The notes under the pieces are model-generated. The model made no database searches, had not been told where the DNA came from, and saw only the letters and a list, made by a program, of their open reading frames with translations. Below are positions 23,890 to 35,713 of a stretch of 64,000 bases of DNA, one piece after another; position 1 is the stretch's first letter; the number at the start of each line of letters is the position of its first letter. Made by a program: the position numbers and the translations under genes. This stretch comes from JAWKWA01 sp041397765 (GTDB taxonomy: Bacteria > Pseudomonadota > Alphaproteobacteria > Rhizobiales > Hyphomicrobiaceae). The stretch is from assembly GCA_041397765.1 (NCBI GenBank), contig JAWKWA010000001.1:1-64000 (forward strand), in the 5' to 3' direction.

Positions 23890-24333
23890 ATGGCCCTGAT
23901 CTTCCTTTCCTACTCCCATCGGGACGAGCATTTCCGCCGGCAGGTCTCGGACCATTTCGGCGTGCTCGCCCGCCATCACCGGATCGAGGCCTGGACCGAC
24001 CGGCGGATCCACGGCGGCGACCGCTGGCGCGACGAGATCAAGGCCCGGCTGATGGCCGCCGACATGGTGGTGCTGCTGGTCTCGCAGCATTCGCTGACCT
24101 CCGATTTCATCCTCGACGAGGAGGTCGAGCCGGCGATCGCGGCGGTGAAGCGCGTCTACCCGATCCTCGTGCGGGACTGCGACTGGAAGGGCGTCGGCTG
24201 GCTCTCGGAGTTGCAGATGCGGCCTGAGGGACCAAAATCGCTCGCCAGCATGAAGGTTCCAGAGCGCGACCGCACGCTCGCGGCCATCGCCCAGGAGATC
24301 CGCACGCTGGTCGCGCGAACGCGGCGCGGCTGA
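23890..24333 (+). CDS. Stand-alone TIR-domain protein
   Basis: The whole 147-residue protein is one TIR domain: box 1 is IFLSYSHRDE (4-13), a WTDRRIHGGDRWRDEI loop (35-50), the strand MVVLLVSQHSLTSDF (59-73), then Glu77/Glu78 in ILDEEVE at the place of the catalytic glutamate of NAD-cleaving TIRs, and YPILVRDCDWKG. Bacterial TIR domains commonly act as NAD hydrolases in defence, or as adaptors. Here no sensor, STING, Argonaute or NLR-like partner is adjacent. The neighbours are a small membrane protein and glyS, both on the same strand. The fold call is firm; activity is inferred. Confidence 0.87.
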   Translation: MALIFLSYSHRDEHFRRQVSDHFGVLARHHRIEAWTDRRIHGGDRWRDEIKARLMAADMVVLLVSQHSLTSDFILDEEVEPAIAAVKRVYPILVRDCDWKGVGWLSELQMRPEGPKSLASMKVPERDRTLAAIAQEIRTLVARTRRG

Positions 24334-24434
24334 AACGCGCGACAGGGCACGGCCCGGCAAGAGGCGGTGGCGGTGCGGGGCGTCAGATGCTAGGCACGGG
24401 GTCTACGGTTCCCTCCCCACCTCCGGCAGAAAAA

Positions 24435-26645
24435 ATGGCTGACCTCCTGCTCGAACTCTTCTCCGAGGAGATCCCCGCCCGCATGCAGGCGCGCGCGGCC
24501 GACGACCTGCGTCTGATGATGCTCGAGGGCCTCGCCGACCAGGGTCTCGCGCCGGGAGAGGCCGAGGCCCATGCGACGCCGCGCCGGCTGGTGCTGGCGG
24601 TCGATGGCCTGCCGCTCCGCTCGGCCGATGTCCGCGAGGAGCGCAAGGGACCGCGTGTCGGGGCGCCGGACAAGGCGATCGAGGGTTTTCTGCGCGGGGC
24701 CGGCCTTGCCGCCATCACCGAGGCCCGCATCGTGCGGGACGAGAAGAAGGGCGATTTCTACGTCGCCGACATCGTGAAACCGGGGCGCGAGGCGGCCGAC
24801 ATCGTCGCCGCCCTGGTGCCGCAAGTGGTCGAGCGCTTCCCCTGGCCGAAATCGATGCGCTGGGGCGCGGGACGGCTGCGCTGGGTACGCCCGCTCACAT
24901 CCATCCTCTGCCTGCTCGATGGACGGGTGGTCCCCTTCGAGGTCGGCGGCATCGCCAGCGGCGCGGTGACCCGCGGCCACCGCTTCCTGGCGCCGGCCGC
25001 CATCGAGGTGACGGGGTTCGCCGACTACAGGAAGCGCCTGAAGGCCGCCAAGGTCGAGATCGATGCGGTGAAGCGCGCCGAGCTCATCCTGCACGAGGCG
25101 CGCCGGATCGCCGACGAGCACGGGCTCGAGCTCGTCGAGGACGAGGGGCTGCTCCGCGAGAATGCCGGCCTCGTCGAATGGCCGACGGTGCTGATCGGCA
25201 AGTTCGACCAGGAGTTCCTGCAGGTGCCGGGCGAGGTGCTGACCACCTCGATGAAGGCGCATCAGAAATGCTTCTCGCTGAGGGACCCCAAGACCGACGG
25301 CCTCGCCAACCGCTTCCTCATGGTCTCCAATCTCAGGGCGAAGGACGGTGGCGAGGCGATCGTCGCGGGCAACGAGAAGGTGATCCGGGCGCGGCTGTCG
25401 GACGCCAAGTTCTTCTTCGATCAGGATCTGAAGCGGCGGCTCGAGCCGATGCATTTCGAGCTGAAGGGCATCACGTTCCACGAGAAGCTCGGCACGCAAT
25501 GGGACCGCATGGAGCGGATCACCGAGCTTTCCCGCCAGATCGCCGGCGCGGTCGATGCCGAGCCCGACCTCGCGGGCCGCGCCGCGCAGCTCGCCAAGGC
25601 CGACCTCGTCTCGGGCACGGTCGGCGAGTTTCCCGAGCTGCAGGGCCTGATCGGGCGGTATCTCGCCGAGGCCGAGCACATGAACGGCCGGATCGCGCAG
25701 GCGATCGAGGATCATTACCGGCCCAAGGGCGCGGGCGATCGCACGCCGATGGAGCCGGTGTCGGTGGCGGTGGCGCTCGCCGACAAGCTCGACCAGCTCG
25801 TCGGCTTCTGGGCGATCGGCGAGAAGCCGACCGGCTCGGGCGATCCCTATCAGCTCCGGCGGGCGGCGCTCGGCGTCATCCGCATCGTGCTCGAGAACGA
25901 TCTGAGGCTGCCGCTCTTTGCCCGCATGCGCAATCACGCCATCGCGCTCGCCGAGGCCAAGGACGCCCACAAGTTCGATCAACAGATGCGCGCCCTCTAC
26001 GCGCTGCCGGGCGAGCTGAGCAGCCTGCCCGAGTTCGAGAGCCTGTCGGAAAGTGCGCAGTTCCACGAGATGTTCGGCCATTCCTGGGTGTCGAAATTCG
26101 CCGAGGGCTGCAAAGTGGCGAACGACCTCCTCGCCTTCTTCGCCGACCGGCTGAAGGTCTACTTGCGCGAGAAGGGCGCGCGGCACGACCTCATCGACGC
26201 CGTCTTCGCGCTCGGCCATCAGGACGACCTCGCGCTCGTCGTCAAGCGGGTCGAGGCGCTCGGCGAGTTCCTGAAATCCGACGATGGCGCGAACCTCCTC
26301 GCCGGCGTCAAGCGCGCGCAGAACATCCTCAGGATCGAGGAGAAGAAGGACAAGGCGAGCCACGACGGCACCGTCGATCCGGCGCTCTTGAAGGAGCCCG
26401 AGGAGAAGACGCTCGCCGCCGCCGTCGCCAAGACCGCGACCGATGCGGAGAAGGCGATCACCGTCGAGAGCTTCAAGGGCGCCATGGCGGCGCTCGCCGA
26501 GTTGCGGGCGCCGGTCGATGCCTTCTTCGAGAAGGTGACGGTCAATGCGGACGATCCGAAACTGCGCGCCAACCGGCTGCGGCTGCTCTCGGGTATCCGC
26601 GCCGCGACCATGAAGGTCGCCGACTTCTCGCGCATCGAGGGGTGA
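24435..26645 (+). CDS. glyS: Glycyl-tRNA synthetase beta subunit
   Basis: tRNA-binding subunit of the tetrameric GlyRS (736 residues). MADLLLELFSEEIPARMQAR is the canonical N-terminus, followed by HATPRRLVLAVDGL, the HD-type core TSMKAHQKCFSL and DAKFFFDQDLKRRLE, SVAVALADKLDQLVGFW, and the C-terminal anticodon-binding part with FFEKVTVNADDP. An in-frame ATG 48 nt upstream would add non-conserved residues and was rejected. It needs GlyQ, encoded 2.4 kb upstream; the spacing implies separate promoters. Confidence 0.96.
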   Translation: MADLLLELFSEEIPARMQARAADDLRLMMLEGLADQGLAPGEAEAHATPRRLVLAVDGLPLRSADVREERKGPRVGAPDKAIEGFLRGAGLAAITEARIVRDEKKGDFYVADIVKPGREAADIVAALVPQVVERFPWPKSMRWGAGRLRWVRPLTSILCLLDGRVVPFEVGGIASGAVTRGHRFLAPAAIEVTGFADYRKRLKAAKVEIDAVKRAELILHEARRIADEHGLELVEDEGLLRENAGLVEWPTVLIGKFDQEFLQVPGEVLTTSMKAHQKCFSLRDPKTDGLANRFLMVSNLRAKDGGEAIVAGNEKVIRARLSDAKFFFDQDLKRRLEPMHFELKGITFHEKLGTQWDRMERITELSRQIAGAVDAEPDLAGRAAQLAKADLVSGTVGEFPELQGLIGRYLAEAEHMNGRIAQAIEDHYRPKGAGDRTPMEPVSVAVALADKLDQLVGFWAIGEKPTGSGDPYQLRRAALGVIRIVLENDLRLPLFARMRNHAIALAEAKDAHKFDQQMRALYALPGELSSLPEFESLSESAQFHEMFGHSWVSKFAEGCKVANDLLAFFADRLKVYLREKGARHDLIDAVFALGHQDDLALVVKRVEALGEFLKSDDGANLLAGVKRAQNILRIEEKKDKASHDGTVDPALLKEPEEKTLAAAVAKTATDAEKAITVESFKGAMAALAELRAPVDAFFEKVTVNADDPKLRANRLRLLSGIRAATMKVADFSRIEG

Positions 26646-26652
26646 CGGCGGG

Positions 26653-27492
26653 ATGACGCGCGGCGGGGAGACGGTCACGGTCATCGATCCGGCGGCATGC
26701 TTCCCCGAGGGGCCGTTCCTCGATGATGACGGCGCGCTCTACTACGCCCAGTTCGGCGGGGACTGCGTCGCCCGTGCGAAGGACGGCACGGTCGCGCGCT
26801 TGTGGGAAAAGGCCGGATCGGGTCCCTCGGCGGTCGTGCCGTTCGGCGATCATCTCGCCATCATGGCCTTCTCGGCGGGAGAGATCGTGCTCGCCTCCCG
26901 AGCGGGCGAGACCTTGCGGGTCCTCGACCAGGACGCGGCGGGACGGCGGCTCAACGGGCCGAACGATGCGGTGGCGGACGGTCGCGGCGGGCTCTATGCG
27001 ACGCTGTCGGGCCCCTGGGAGAGGGCGCCCATCGCCGGCCGCGTCGTCCACCTTTCGGCGGATCACCGGCTCGTCGAGGTGGCGGACGATCTCCACTTCG
27101 CCAACGGCATCGCGCTCTCGGGGGACGGGGCGAGGCTCTACGTCAACGAATCGGAGGCGGGCCGCGTCGTCGCCTTCACGGTGCGCCCCGACGGCACACT
27201 CGCCGACCGGCGGCTGTTCCTGCGCCTCTCAGATGCCGGCGAGGGGCCGGACGCCTATCCCGACGGCATCAAGCTCGGGCCGGACGGCCATCTCTATATC
27301 GGCCTCTTCAACCGCGGGGCGATCGTCGTCGTCGACGAGGCCGGGCGGCATCTGCGGACCATCGAGATCGACACGATGGCGGCGCCCAATCTGTGCTTCT
27401 CTCCGGACGGCGGCACGCTCTACGTCGCGGCGGTCGACGACACGAGGGCGCCCCCCTATCCGGGCCGAATGCTCGCCGTGCCCAACCGTTGA
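26653..27492 (+). CDS. SMP-30/gluconolactonase/LRE family protein
   Basis: Six-bladed beta-propeller lactonase-type protein of 279 residues. Metal-site elements are visible: PEGPFLDD with the first Glu near residue 16, LNGPNDAVADGRGGLY, FANGIALSGDGARLYV and YPDGIKLGPDGHLYIG. SMP-30 proteins open sugar lactones or similar esters with a divalent metal; the substrate here is unknown. It starts 8 nt after glyS and may be read through from it, although the functional link is unclear. Confidence 0.87.
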   Translation: MTRGGETVTVIDPAACFPEGPFLDDDGALYYAQFGGDCVARAKDGTVARLWEKAGSGPSAVVPFGDHLAIMAFSAGEIVLASRAGETLRVLDQDAAGRRLNGPNDAVADGRGGLYATLSGPWERAPIAGRVVHLSADHRLVEVADDLHFANGIALSGDGARLYVNESEAGRVVAFTVRPDGTLADRRLFLRLSDAGEGPDAYPDGIKLGPDGHLYIGLFNRGAIVVVDEAGRHLRTIEIDTMAAPNLCFSPDGGTLYVAAVDDTRAPPYPGRMLAVPNR

Positions 27493-27688
27493 GGCGATCG
27501 CAAAGGGCGTCTTTCGCCTCGGCGTGCCGCTGACCTTGGCCTTGAGCCCATTCTCACGGCGAACCGGGGACCACTTCGCCTGAACGTGCTCGGGAAGCAA
27601 CCAATTGCGGATTGCCGGCGCCGCGCCGCCGTCGCACCATGAAACGAGGGGGCGCGACAGGCGCCAGTCGAAAGGGGAGGGTGGCGCC

Positions 27689-28618
27689 ATGTTGGGTGAG
27701 CAGATCGTCGAGTGTCCCTATGGTCTCATCGCGGCGGCGCGCGGCGCGCGGCCGATGCGCACCGCGATCGTCAACGCCGTCAACACGGTCGCCATCGAGA
27801 GCGCGCGGGATGCGACGGATGCCGGCCTCATCGAGCCGATCCTGGTCGGCAAGTACGACGACATCCGCCGGGCGGCCGACGCGGCGGATTGGGATATCGG
27901 CGTCTACGAGATCATCGACGCCGATGGCGAGGATGCGGCGGCCATGGCGGCGGCGATGACGGCGGGGCAGGGGCGCGCCGAGGCGCTGATGAAGGGGCAC
28001 CTGCACACCGACAGCTTCATGAAGGCGGTGCTGAACAAGGAGGCGGGGCTGCGCATGGGCCAGCCGCTCGCCCATATCGCCTATCTGATCGTGCCCGGCC
28101 GCAACGGCTCGCTCATCCTGTCGGACGGCGCGCTCAATCCTCATCCCGACATCGAGCAGAAGAAGGCGATCATCCGCTATACGGTCGATCTCGCCCGGGC
28201 GCTCGGCAATCCGCGACCGAAGGTGGCGCTGCTGTCGGCGACGGAGGTGGTCTCGCCGAAGATCCCCTCGACTGGCGAGGCGGTCGAGCTGGCGCGCTGG
28301 GCGGTGGATGCGGTGCCGGAGGCCGATGTCGAGGGGCCGCTCGCCTTCGACCTCGCCGTCTCGCCGGAGGCCGTGCGGATCAAGGGGATCGAGGGCTCGC
28401 GCGTCGCCGGGCAGGCCGACATCCTGATCGTGCCGGAGATCGTCTGCGGCAATGCGCTGATGAAGATGATGATCCGCTATATGGGCGCCTGCCTCGGCGG
28501 CGTGGTGCTCGGCGCCAAGGTGCCGATCGTGTTGACGAGCCGGGCCGATGCGCCGGCGGCCAGGCTCGCCTCGGTGGCGCTCGCCTCGGCGCTCAGGAAC
28601 GCCAAGGCCGGCGTTTGA
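27689..28618 (+). CDS. Phosphate acetyl/butyryltransferase family protein
   Basis: Pta/Ptb-type enzyme (309 residues) exchanging acyl-CoA and acyl-phosphate. Conserved blocks are MKGHLHTDSFMKAVLNKEAG, ILSDGALNPHPDIEQKKAII, PKVALLSATEVVSPKIPST, GPLAFDLAVS and DILIVPEIVCGNALMKMM. Of the versions known, it resembles the short phosphotransacylase domain that also occurs fused to an enoyl-CoA-hydratase/MaoC-like domain; no fusion is present here. AAAGGGGAGG lies 8 nt before the ATG. No acetate or butyrate kinase gene is adjacent. It is convergent with gyrB. Confidence 0.88.
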   Translation: MLGEQIVECPYGLIAAARGARPMRTAIVNAVNTVAIESARDATDAGLIEPILVGKYDDIRRAADAADWDIGVYEIIDADGEDAAAMAAAMTAGQGRAEALMKGHLHTDSFMKAVLNKEAGLRMGQPLAHIAYLIVPGRNGSLILSDGALNPHPDIEQKKAIIRYTVDLARALGNPRPKVALLSATEVVSPKIPSTGEAVELARWAVDAVPEADVEGPLAFDLAVSPEAVRIKGIEGSRVAGQADILIVPEIVCGNALMKMMIRYMGACLGGVVLGAKVPIVLTSRADAPAARLASVALASALRNAKAGV

Positions 28619-28634
28619 CCGAGGCGGCGGCCCC

Positions 28635-28661
28635 GTAGGCTTGCCAGGGCCTCGAGCCTAC
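28635..28661. terminator. Hairpin between convergent pta-like gene and gyrB
   Basis: Seven-bp stem GTAGGCT / AGCCTAC with a 13-nt loop, in the gap between the two convergent stops. There is no clear T-run in either direction, so termination is only a possibility. Confidence 0.35.
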
Positions 28662-28725
28662 CGGTTTGGCGGGATGCGGCGGGCGACGCGCGGGTCGCCC
28701 GGCCGTGACGCGCCCGCACGCCTCG

Positions 28726-31194
<2,469 letters not shown>

Positions 31195-31206
31195 GATGAT
31201 CTCGTC

Positions 31207-31246
31207 GATTCCGGTGTGGTTTCCGGGATTCCGGTTCTATTTCCGG
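31207..31246. repeat. 20-bp imperfect tandem repeat just upstream of gyrB
   Basis: Two abutting 20-bp units, GATTCCGGTGTGGTTTCCGG and GATTCCGGTTCTATTTCCGG, identical at 16 of 20 positions and each containing two TTCCGG words, so TTCCGG occurs four times with 12, 8 and 12-nt steps. They end 13 nt before the gyrB ATG on the minus strand, so they lie in the leader or promoter. Confidence 0.6.
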
Positions 31247-31328
31247 GGGTGCCGGACGGTGTCCGGCATGGCCGCCATGCTATCGGCCCGCCACCCTCGC
31301 GGCAGCCTCCGCAGCCGCATTGTTCATA

Positions 31329-32507
31329 TCATGTTCCGGTCGAAAGCGATACGATTCCCTCGCTGACATGCAGGAATTGTGCACGGTTTCGCAGCGCCGC
31401 GAAGGGCAGTTCATCCGTACCCGTCATGAATGCCTGGGCACCGAGCCCGAGGATGGCGGCGAAGAGGGCGGCGCGGCGGCGGTCGTCGAGATGGGCGGCG
31501 ATCTCGTCAAGGAGGAGGATGGGCGGACCGCGGCCCTGGCCGTCGGCGACGAGCTCGGCATGGGCGAGGACGAGGCCGATCAGCAATGCCTTCTGCTCGC
31601 CGGTCGAGGACAGTCTGGCCGGCATCTCCTTGGGACCGTGGCCAACCAGGAGGTCGCTGAGATGGGGGCCCTCGAGGGTGCGGCCGGCGGCGCGGTCGCG
31701 CTGGCGCATCCCGGCGAGAAGGGCCTGGTAGCGATCCTCGACCTCGAGCGCGGGGCTTGCGGCGAGCATCTGCTCGAGGCGGCCTTCGAGCGCGATCTCG
31801 GCCCAGGGAAAGGGCGAGCCGGGATCGGCGGCGGCACGGGCGGCGATCCGGCGCCCGAGCCCCTCAACCGCCGTCACGCGGGCGGCGGCGATCGCCACGG
31901 CCGCCTCGGCCATCAGCAGCTCGAGGCCATCGAACTCGCCCGATCGCGCCCGCGGCTCGTCGAGCAGCCGATTGCGCTGGCGCATGGCCCGCTCGAACCG
32001 GTTGAGGCGCGTGCGGTGCTCGGGGTCGAAGCAGACGACGAGACGGTCGAGAAAGCGGCGACGGTCGCTGGCCGGCCCCGTGAAGAGCCCGTCCATGGCC
32101 GGCGTCAGCCAGACCAGCTCGACAAGCTCGGCGAGGGCGGAGGGCGAGCGGGTCTCGCCGTCGATGCGCACGACGCGGCCCTGGGGTCCGCCGGATTCCG
32201 CCCCCCGACCGAGGCCGGTGCCGATCGAGACGCGCCCCGTCGCGGTCGAGACCGTCGCGGCGACCGACCAGTCGCGACCGCCACGGACATTGCCGAGCTC
32301 GGCATAGGGCGCGCGACGCAAGCCCTGGCCCGGCGCCAGCAGCGAGAGCGCTTCCAGAAGATTGGTCTTACCCGAGCCGTTCGGGCCGCTCAGCACGACT
32401 GGGCCGGGAGACAGATCGAGGGCAAGGCTCTGATAGTTGCGGAAATTATGCAGTTTCAGGCGCTCGACATGAGTGACGGCGGGCCCGCGCCGAAGTGCCT
32501 CGCGCAT
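31329..32507 (-). CDS. recF: DNA replication and repair protein RecF
   Basis: SMC-like ATPase (392 residues) that loads RecA at gaps through RecOR. LKLHNFRNYQSLALDLSPG at the N-terminus, Walker A GPNGSGKTNLLEA, LSSTGEQKALLIGLVLAHA as the ABC signature region and ILLLDEIAAHLDDRRR as Walker B. The ATG used has GAGG 5 nt upstream and gives the normal RecF start; an open frame continues about 100 nt further upstream without support. It lies between dnaN and gyrB in the usual order. Confidence 0.95.
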   Translation of the reverse strand: MREALRRGPAVTHVERLKLHNFRNYQSLALDLSPGPVVLSGPNGSGKTNLLEALSLLAPGQGLRRAPYAELGNVRGGRDWSVAATVSTATGRVSIGTGLGRGAESGGPQGRVVRIDGETRSPSALAELVELVWLTPAMDGLFTGPASDRRRFLDRLVVCFDPEHRTRLNRFERAMRQRNRLLDEPRARSGEFDGLELLMAEAAVAIAAARVTAVEGLGRRIAARAAADPGSPFPWAEIALEGRLEQMLAASPALEVEDRYQALLAGMRQRDRAAGRTLEGPHLSDLLVGHGPKEMPARLSSTGEQKALLIGLVLAHAELVADGQGRGPPILLLDEIAAHLDDRRRAALFAAILGLGAQAFMTGTDELPFAALRNRAQFLHVSEGIVSLSTGT

Positions 32508-32637
32508 CGGTTCCTCGTCGCCCCCGATCGCTGCGTCGGCCGTGCGCATCACCTGTCGAGCCCGTTCCTTGCCGGTCCGGCATCGTCCCGGGCCGAGCGC
32601 CAAAGCCATCGTGGTCGCATCGAGGACAGGGCGAGCC

Positions 32638-33771
32638 TCACACCCGCATCGGCATCAGCACATAGAGCGCCGAGCGATCGTCGCCATCGCGGACTGTGGT
32701 CGGCGAGCCGGGATCGGCGAAGAAGAAATGCACCGTGTCGCTCTCGAGCTGGCTCGAAATGTCGAGCAGATAGCGGGCATTGAAGCCGATCTCGAGCGGA
32801 TCGGCATTGTAGTCGACCACGACCTCCTCGGTGGCGCTGCCGCCGTCGGGGTTGGTGACGGTCAGGGTCAGCCGCTCCTGTTCGATGTTGAGCTTCACGG
32901 CGCGGCCGCGATCGGTCGAGACCGTCGAGACGCGATCGACGGCGGTGGCGAAGTCGGCATTGGCGACATTCAGGACCTTGTTGTTGCCCTGCGGGATGAC
33001 GCGCTGATAGTCGGGAAAGCTGCCGTCGATCAGCTTGGAGGTCATCACCACGGTGCCGATGCGGAACTGCACCTTGCTCGGCGAGAGCGCCACGGTGAGC
33101 GGGGTGTCGCTGTCCTCGATCAGGCGGTGCAGCTCATGGACGGTCTTGCGCGGCACGATCACGCCGGGCATGTCCTCGGATCCGGCTGGGGCCGGCAGCT
33201 CGACGAGCGCCAGGCGATGGCCATCGGTCGCGACCGCGCGCAGCATCGGCGGTCCGCCCTCGCCGCCGCCGGCGGCGTGGACGTGCATATAGATGCCGTT
33301 CAGATAATAGCGCGTCTCCTCGGTCGAGATGGCGAACCGTGTCTTCTCGATCAGGCGCTTGACGTCGCGGGCGGGCAGCTCGAACTCGTGCGGCATGGCG
33401 CCGGCCGAGAGGTCGGGGAACTCGTCGCCCGGCAGGACCGGCAAGAAGAAACGCGAGGAGCCGGCGCTGACAGTCAGGCGCTTGCCGTCGGCGCCGCCCG
33501 TATCGAGCACCACCTGCATGCCGTCGGGCAGCTTCCTGACGATGTCGTGGATCATATGGGCGGAGACGGTCGTGGCGCCGGGCTGCTCGACATCGGCGGC
33601 GGCCGTCTCGATCACCTCCCGCTCGAGGTCGGTGCCCTTCAAGGCCAGATTGCCGGGCGTGGCGCGCAGCAGCACGTTCGAGAGCAGGGGCACGGTGGTG
33701 CGCCGTTCGACCACGCTCGTGACATGGCCGAGGACTCTCAGAAGCTCGCTACGTTCGATCAGGAGCCGCAT
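32638..33771 (-). CDS. dnaN: DNA polymerase III beta subunit (sliding clamp)
   Basis: Ring-shaped processivity clamp (377 residues). Typical N-terminus MRLLIERSELLRVLGHVTSV followed by ERRTTVPLLSNVLL; middle domain with EFPDLSAG, RYYLNGIYMHV and VATDGHRLALVELPAP; C-terminal PDYQRVIPQGN, and the end YVLMPMRV. GGAGG lies just before the ATG. Gene order dnaA, dnaN, recF, gyrB is the ancestral origin-proximal arrangement. Confidence 0.97.
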   Translation of the reverse strand: MRLLIERSELLRVLGHVTSVVERRTTVPLLSNVLLRATPGNLALKGTDLEREVIETAAADVEQPGATTVSAHMIHDIVRKLPDGMQVVLDTGGADGKRLTVSAGSSRFFLPVLPGDEFPDLSAGAMPHEFELPARDVKRLIEKTRFAISTEETRYYLNGIYMHVHAAGGGEGGPPMLRAVATDGHRLALVELPAPAGSEDMPGVIVPRKTVHELHRLIEDSDTPLTVALSPSKVQFRIGTVVMTSKLIDGSFPDYQRVIPQGNNKVLNVANADFATAVDRVSTVSTDRGRAVKLNIEQERLTLTVTNPDGGSATEEVVVDYNADPLEIGFNARYLLDISSQLESDTVHFFFADPGSPTTVRDGDDRSALYVLMPMRV

Positions 33772-34165
33772 GGCACCCTCCGGCCTCGTTCGGTGAAATC
33801 CTTCCCGCCGCCGGGCCCGCTCGCCCGAGCGGACCGCATGGGGGCAGGCTTGCGGGCTGCGAGCCGTGCGCGGCCGGCATTACGGCCGTCACCCGGCGCC
33901 CGCCGGCGACGGGACCCGACTGGAGCGACAGAATCGCCAGCGCCGCGCGCCAAACTGACGCCAACGGCCGCGCTTTTCAAGGCGGGAGCATGACGGGCGA
34001 CGGGGATTCGCGGGGTCCGTGTGGAAAGGGCCGCCGCTGCCAATGCGCATCATCCGACGCACCGAAGTTCTCGAACGCCAAAGTGGCGCCCTTTCGGAGC
34101 GCCACTTCGACCTCTCGAGCCGAGGTGTGCACGTCCCCCGCTAAAGGCCCGTGCACGACTTTGCC
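33772..34165. other. Intergenic region dnaA-dnaN
   Basis: About 394 nt without a supported gene. It holds the hairpin at 34081-34107 on the dnaA side. The rest is GC-rich and presumably contains the dnaN promoter. No DnaA box of good quality was seen in it. Confidence 0.4.
34081..34107 (-). terminator. Hairpin downstream of dnaA
   Basis: Nine-bp perfect stem AAGTGGCGC / GCGCCACTT with a 9-nt loop, about 58 nt past the dnaA stop. On the minus strand only TTT follows, so this is a weak terminator or an attenuating structure between dnaA and dnaN. Confidence 0.5.
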
Positions 34166-35713
34166 TCAACTGTTGAGAAGCTTTTTCAGATCCTCGATCT
34201 CCGCCCGCAGGCGAGAATTATTCTTCAGTTCTCCTTCGATTTTCCTGATCGCGTGAAGGACCGTAGTGTGATCACGACCACCGAACCGGCGCCCGATCTC
34301 GGGCAGCGAGCGCGCCGTCAGGGTCTTGGCGAGATACATGCCGACCTGACGGGGCCAGACGACCGAGCGGTGGCGGCGCTGCGACATGATGTCGGCCTTG
34401 CTCACCCCGTAGTGCTTCGACACCACGCGGATGATGTCCTCGACCTTGATGCGCTTGGGCTCCATGCCGCGTACGAGGTCGCGGATGATGTGCTGGACCG
34501 AGTCGACGGTGATGGGCGTGCCGGTCAGATGGCAGGCCGCATAGAGGCGGGTGATGGCGCCGTCGAGCTCGCGCCCGCTCTCGGTCAGCTTCTCGGCGAG
34601 ATAGCCGATCACTTCTTCGCCGACATGGAAGGTCGGGTCGGCGGCGCGCTTCTCCTCGGCCCGGCGCTCCAGGACCTTCAGGCGAAGCTCGTAATCGAGG
34701 GTGCTGATCTCGGCGACGAGGCCGCCGGACAGACGCGAGCGCATGCGCTGGTCGAGGGTCTCGAGGTCGCTGGGGGCGCGGGCCGAGGCGACGACCACCT
34801 GCTTGCCGCCGTCGAGCAGCGAGTTCAGCGTCGAATCGAACTCCTGCTCCGTCTTCTCGCCGTGCAGGAACTCCATGTCGTCGATGAGCAGGAGATCGAT
34901 GGACCGCAGCCGCTCCTTGAAGGACATCGCATCCTGAGAGCGCAGGGCCTCCACGAAGCGATAGCGGAAGCGCTCGGCGGTCAGGTAGAGCACCTGGGCG
35001 AGCGGGTTGCGGCGCTTCACCTCCCAGGCGATGGCGTGCAGGAGGTGAGTCTTGCCGAGGCCGACCGCGGAATGGATGTAGAGCGGGTTGAAGCGCAGCG
35101 GCTCGGACAGGGCGGTCTCGGCCACCTGCTTTGCGGCAGCATGGGCGAGGCGATTCGAGCCGCCGACGACGAAGGTCTCGAAGGTGTAGCGGCGATCGAG
35201 CGGCGAGCCCTGGAAGCCGCCACCGTCGGTCGCGCCGGCTGCGGCCACGATCGTGGTGTCGCTCGCGGGGCGCCGCATGACATTGCCGCCCGCAACCGGA
35301 CGAAGATGGGCGACGGTCTGCTCCTGGGGCTTCTCGGCCTCCTCGGCTGCGGCGCTTCTGCGCCCCTGAACGGGCTGACCGGGCTGGCGCAGCGCGATCT
35401 GGACCTTGTCGACGGCCGGCTGCTCGCTGCGGCAGGCCTCGAGGAGCGCGTCGAGATAGTGCGACTGGAGCCAGGTCTTGAGGAAGCGGGTCGGCACCGA
35501 CAGATGCACGATGCTGGCGATCAATCCCTCATATTCCAGCCGGGCGAACCAGCTCGAATAGAGCTCCTCGCCGAGCGAGGCCTTCAAGCGGGCCTGAACC
35601 CGAGCAAAATCGAGCTCGCGCGCATCGGCACCGGCATTGTCCGGGCTCTCCACGGCGTCCGCCGCATTCGTCCCGATCTTGAGCGCGCCCGATGTTTTGA
35701 CGTTCGATGTCAT
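34166..35713 (-). CDS. dnaA: Chromosomal replication initiator DnaA
   Basis: AAA+ initiator (515 residues). Domain I (about 33-100) is followed by a linker, then AAA+ domain III starting FETFVVGGSNRLAHAAAKQV with Walker A SAVGLGKTHLL (214-224), DLLLIDDMEFLHGEKTEQEF for Walker B, and domain IV with the DnaA-box reading motif GRRFGGRDHTTVLHA. The ATG chosen gives the family start; an open frame runs further upstream but is not conserved-looking. The gene is downstream of rpsT and of the putative origin region. Confidence 0.97.
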   Translation of the reverse strand: MTSNVKTSGALKIGTNAADAVESPDNAGADARELDFARVQARLKASLGEELYSSWFARLEYEGLIASIVHLSVPTRFLKTWLQSHYLDALLEACRSEQPAVDKVQIALRQPGQPVQGRRSAAAEEAEKPQEQTVAHLRPVAGGNVMRRPASDTTIVAAAGATDGGGFQGSPLDRRYTFETFVVGGSNRLAHAAAKQVAETALSEPLRFNPLYIHSAVGLGKTHLLHAIAWEVKRRNPLAQVLYLTAERFRYRFVEALRSQDAMSFKERLRSIDLLLIDDMEFLHGEKTEQEFDSTLNSLLDGGKQVVVASARAPSDLETLDQRMRSRLSGGLVAEISTLDYELRLKVLERRAEEKRAADPTFHVGEEVIGYLAEKLTESGRELDGAITRLYAACHLTGTPITVDSVQHIIRDLVRGMEPKRIKVEDIIRVVSKHYGVSKADIMSQRRHRSVVWPRQVGMYLAKTLTARSLPEIGRRFGGRDHTTVLHAIRKIEGELKNNSRLRAEIEDLKKLLNS

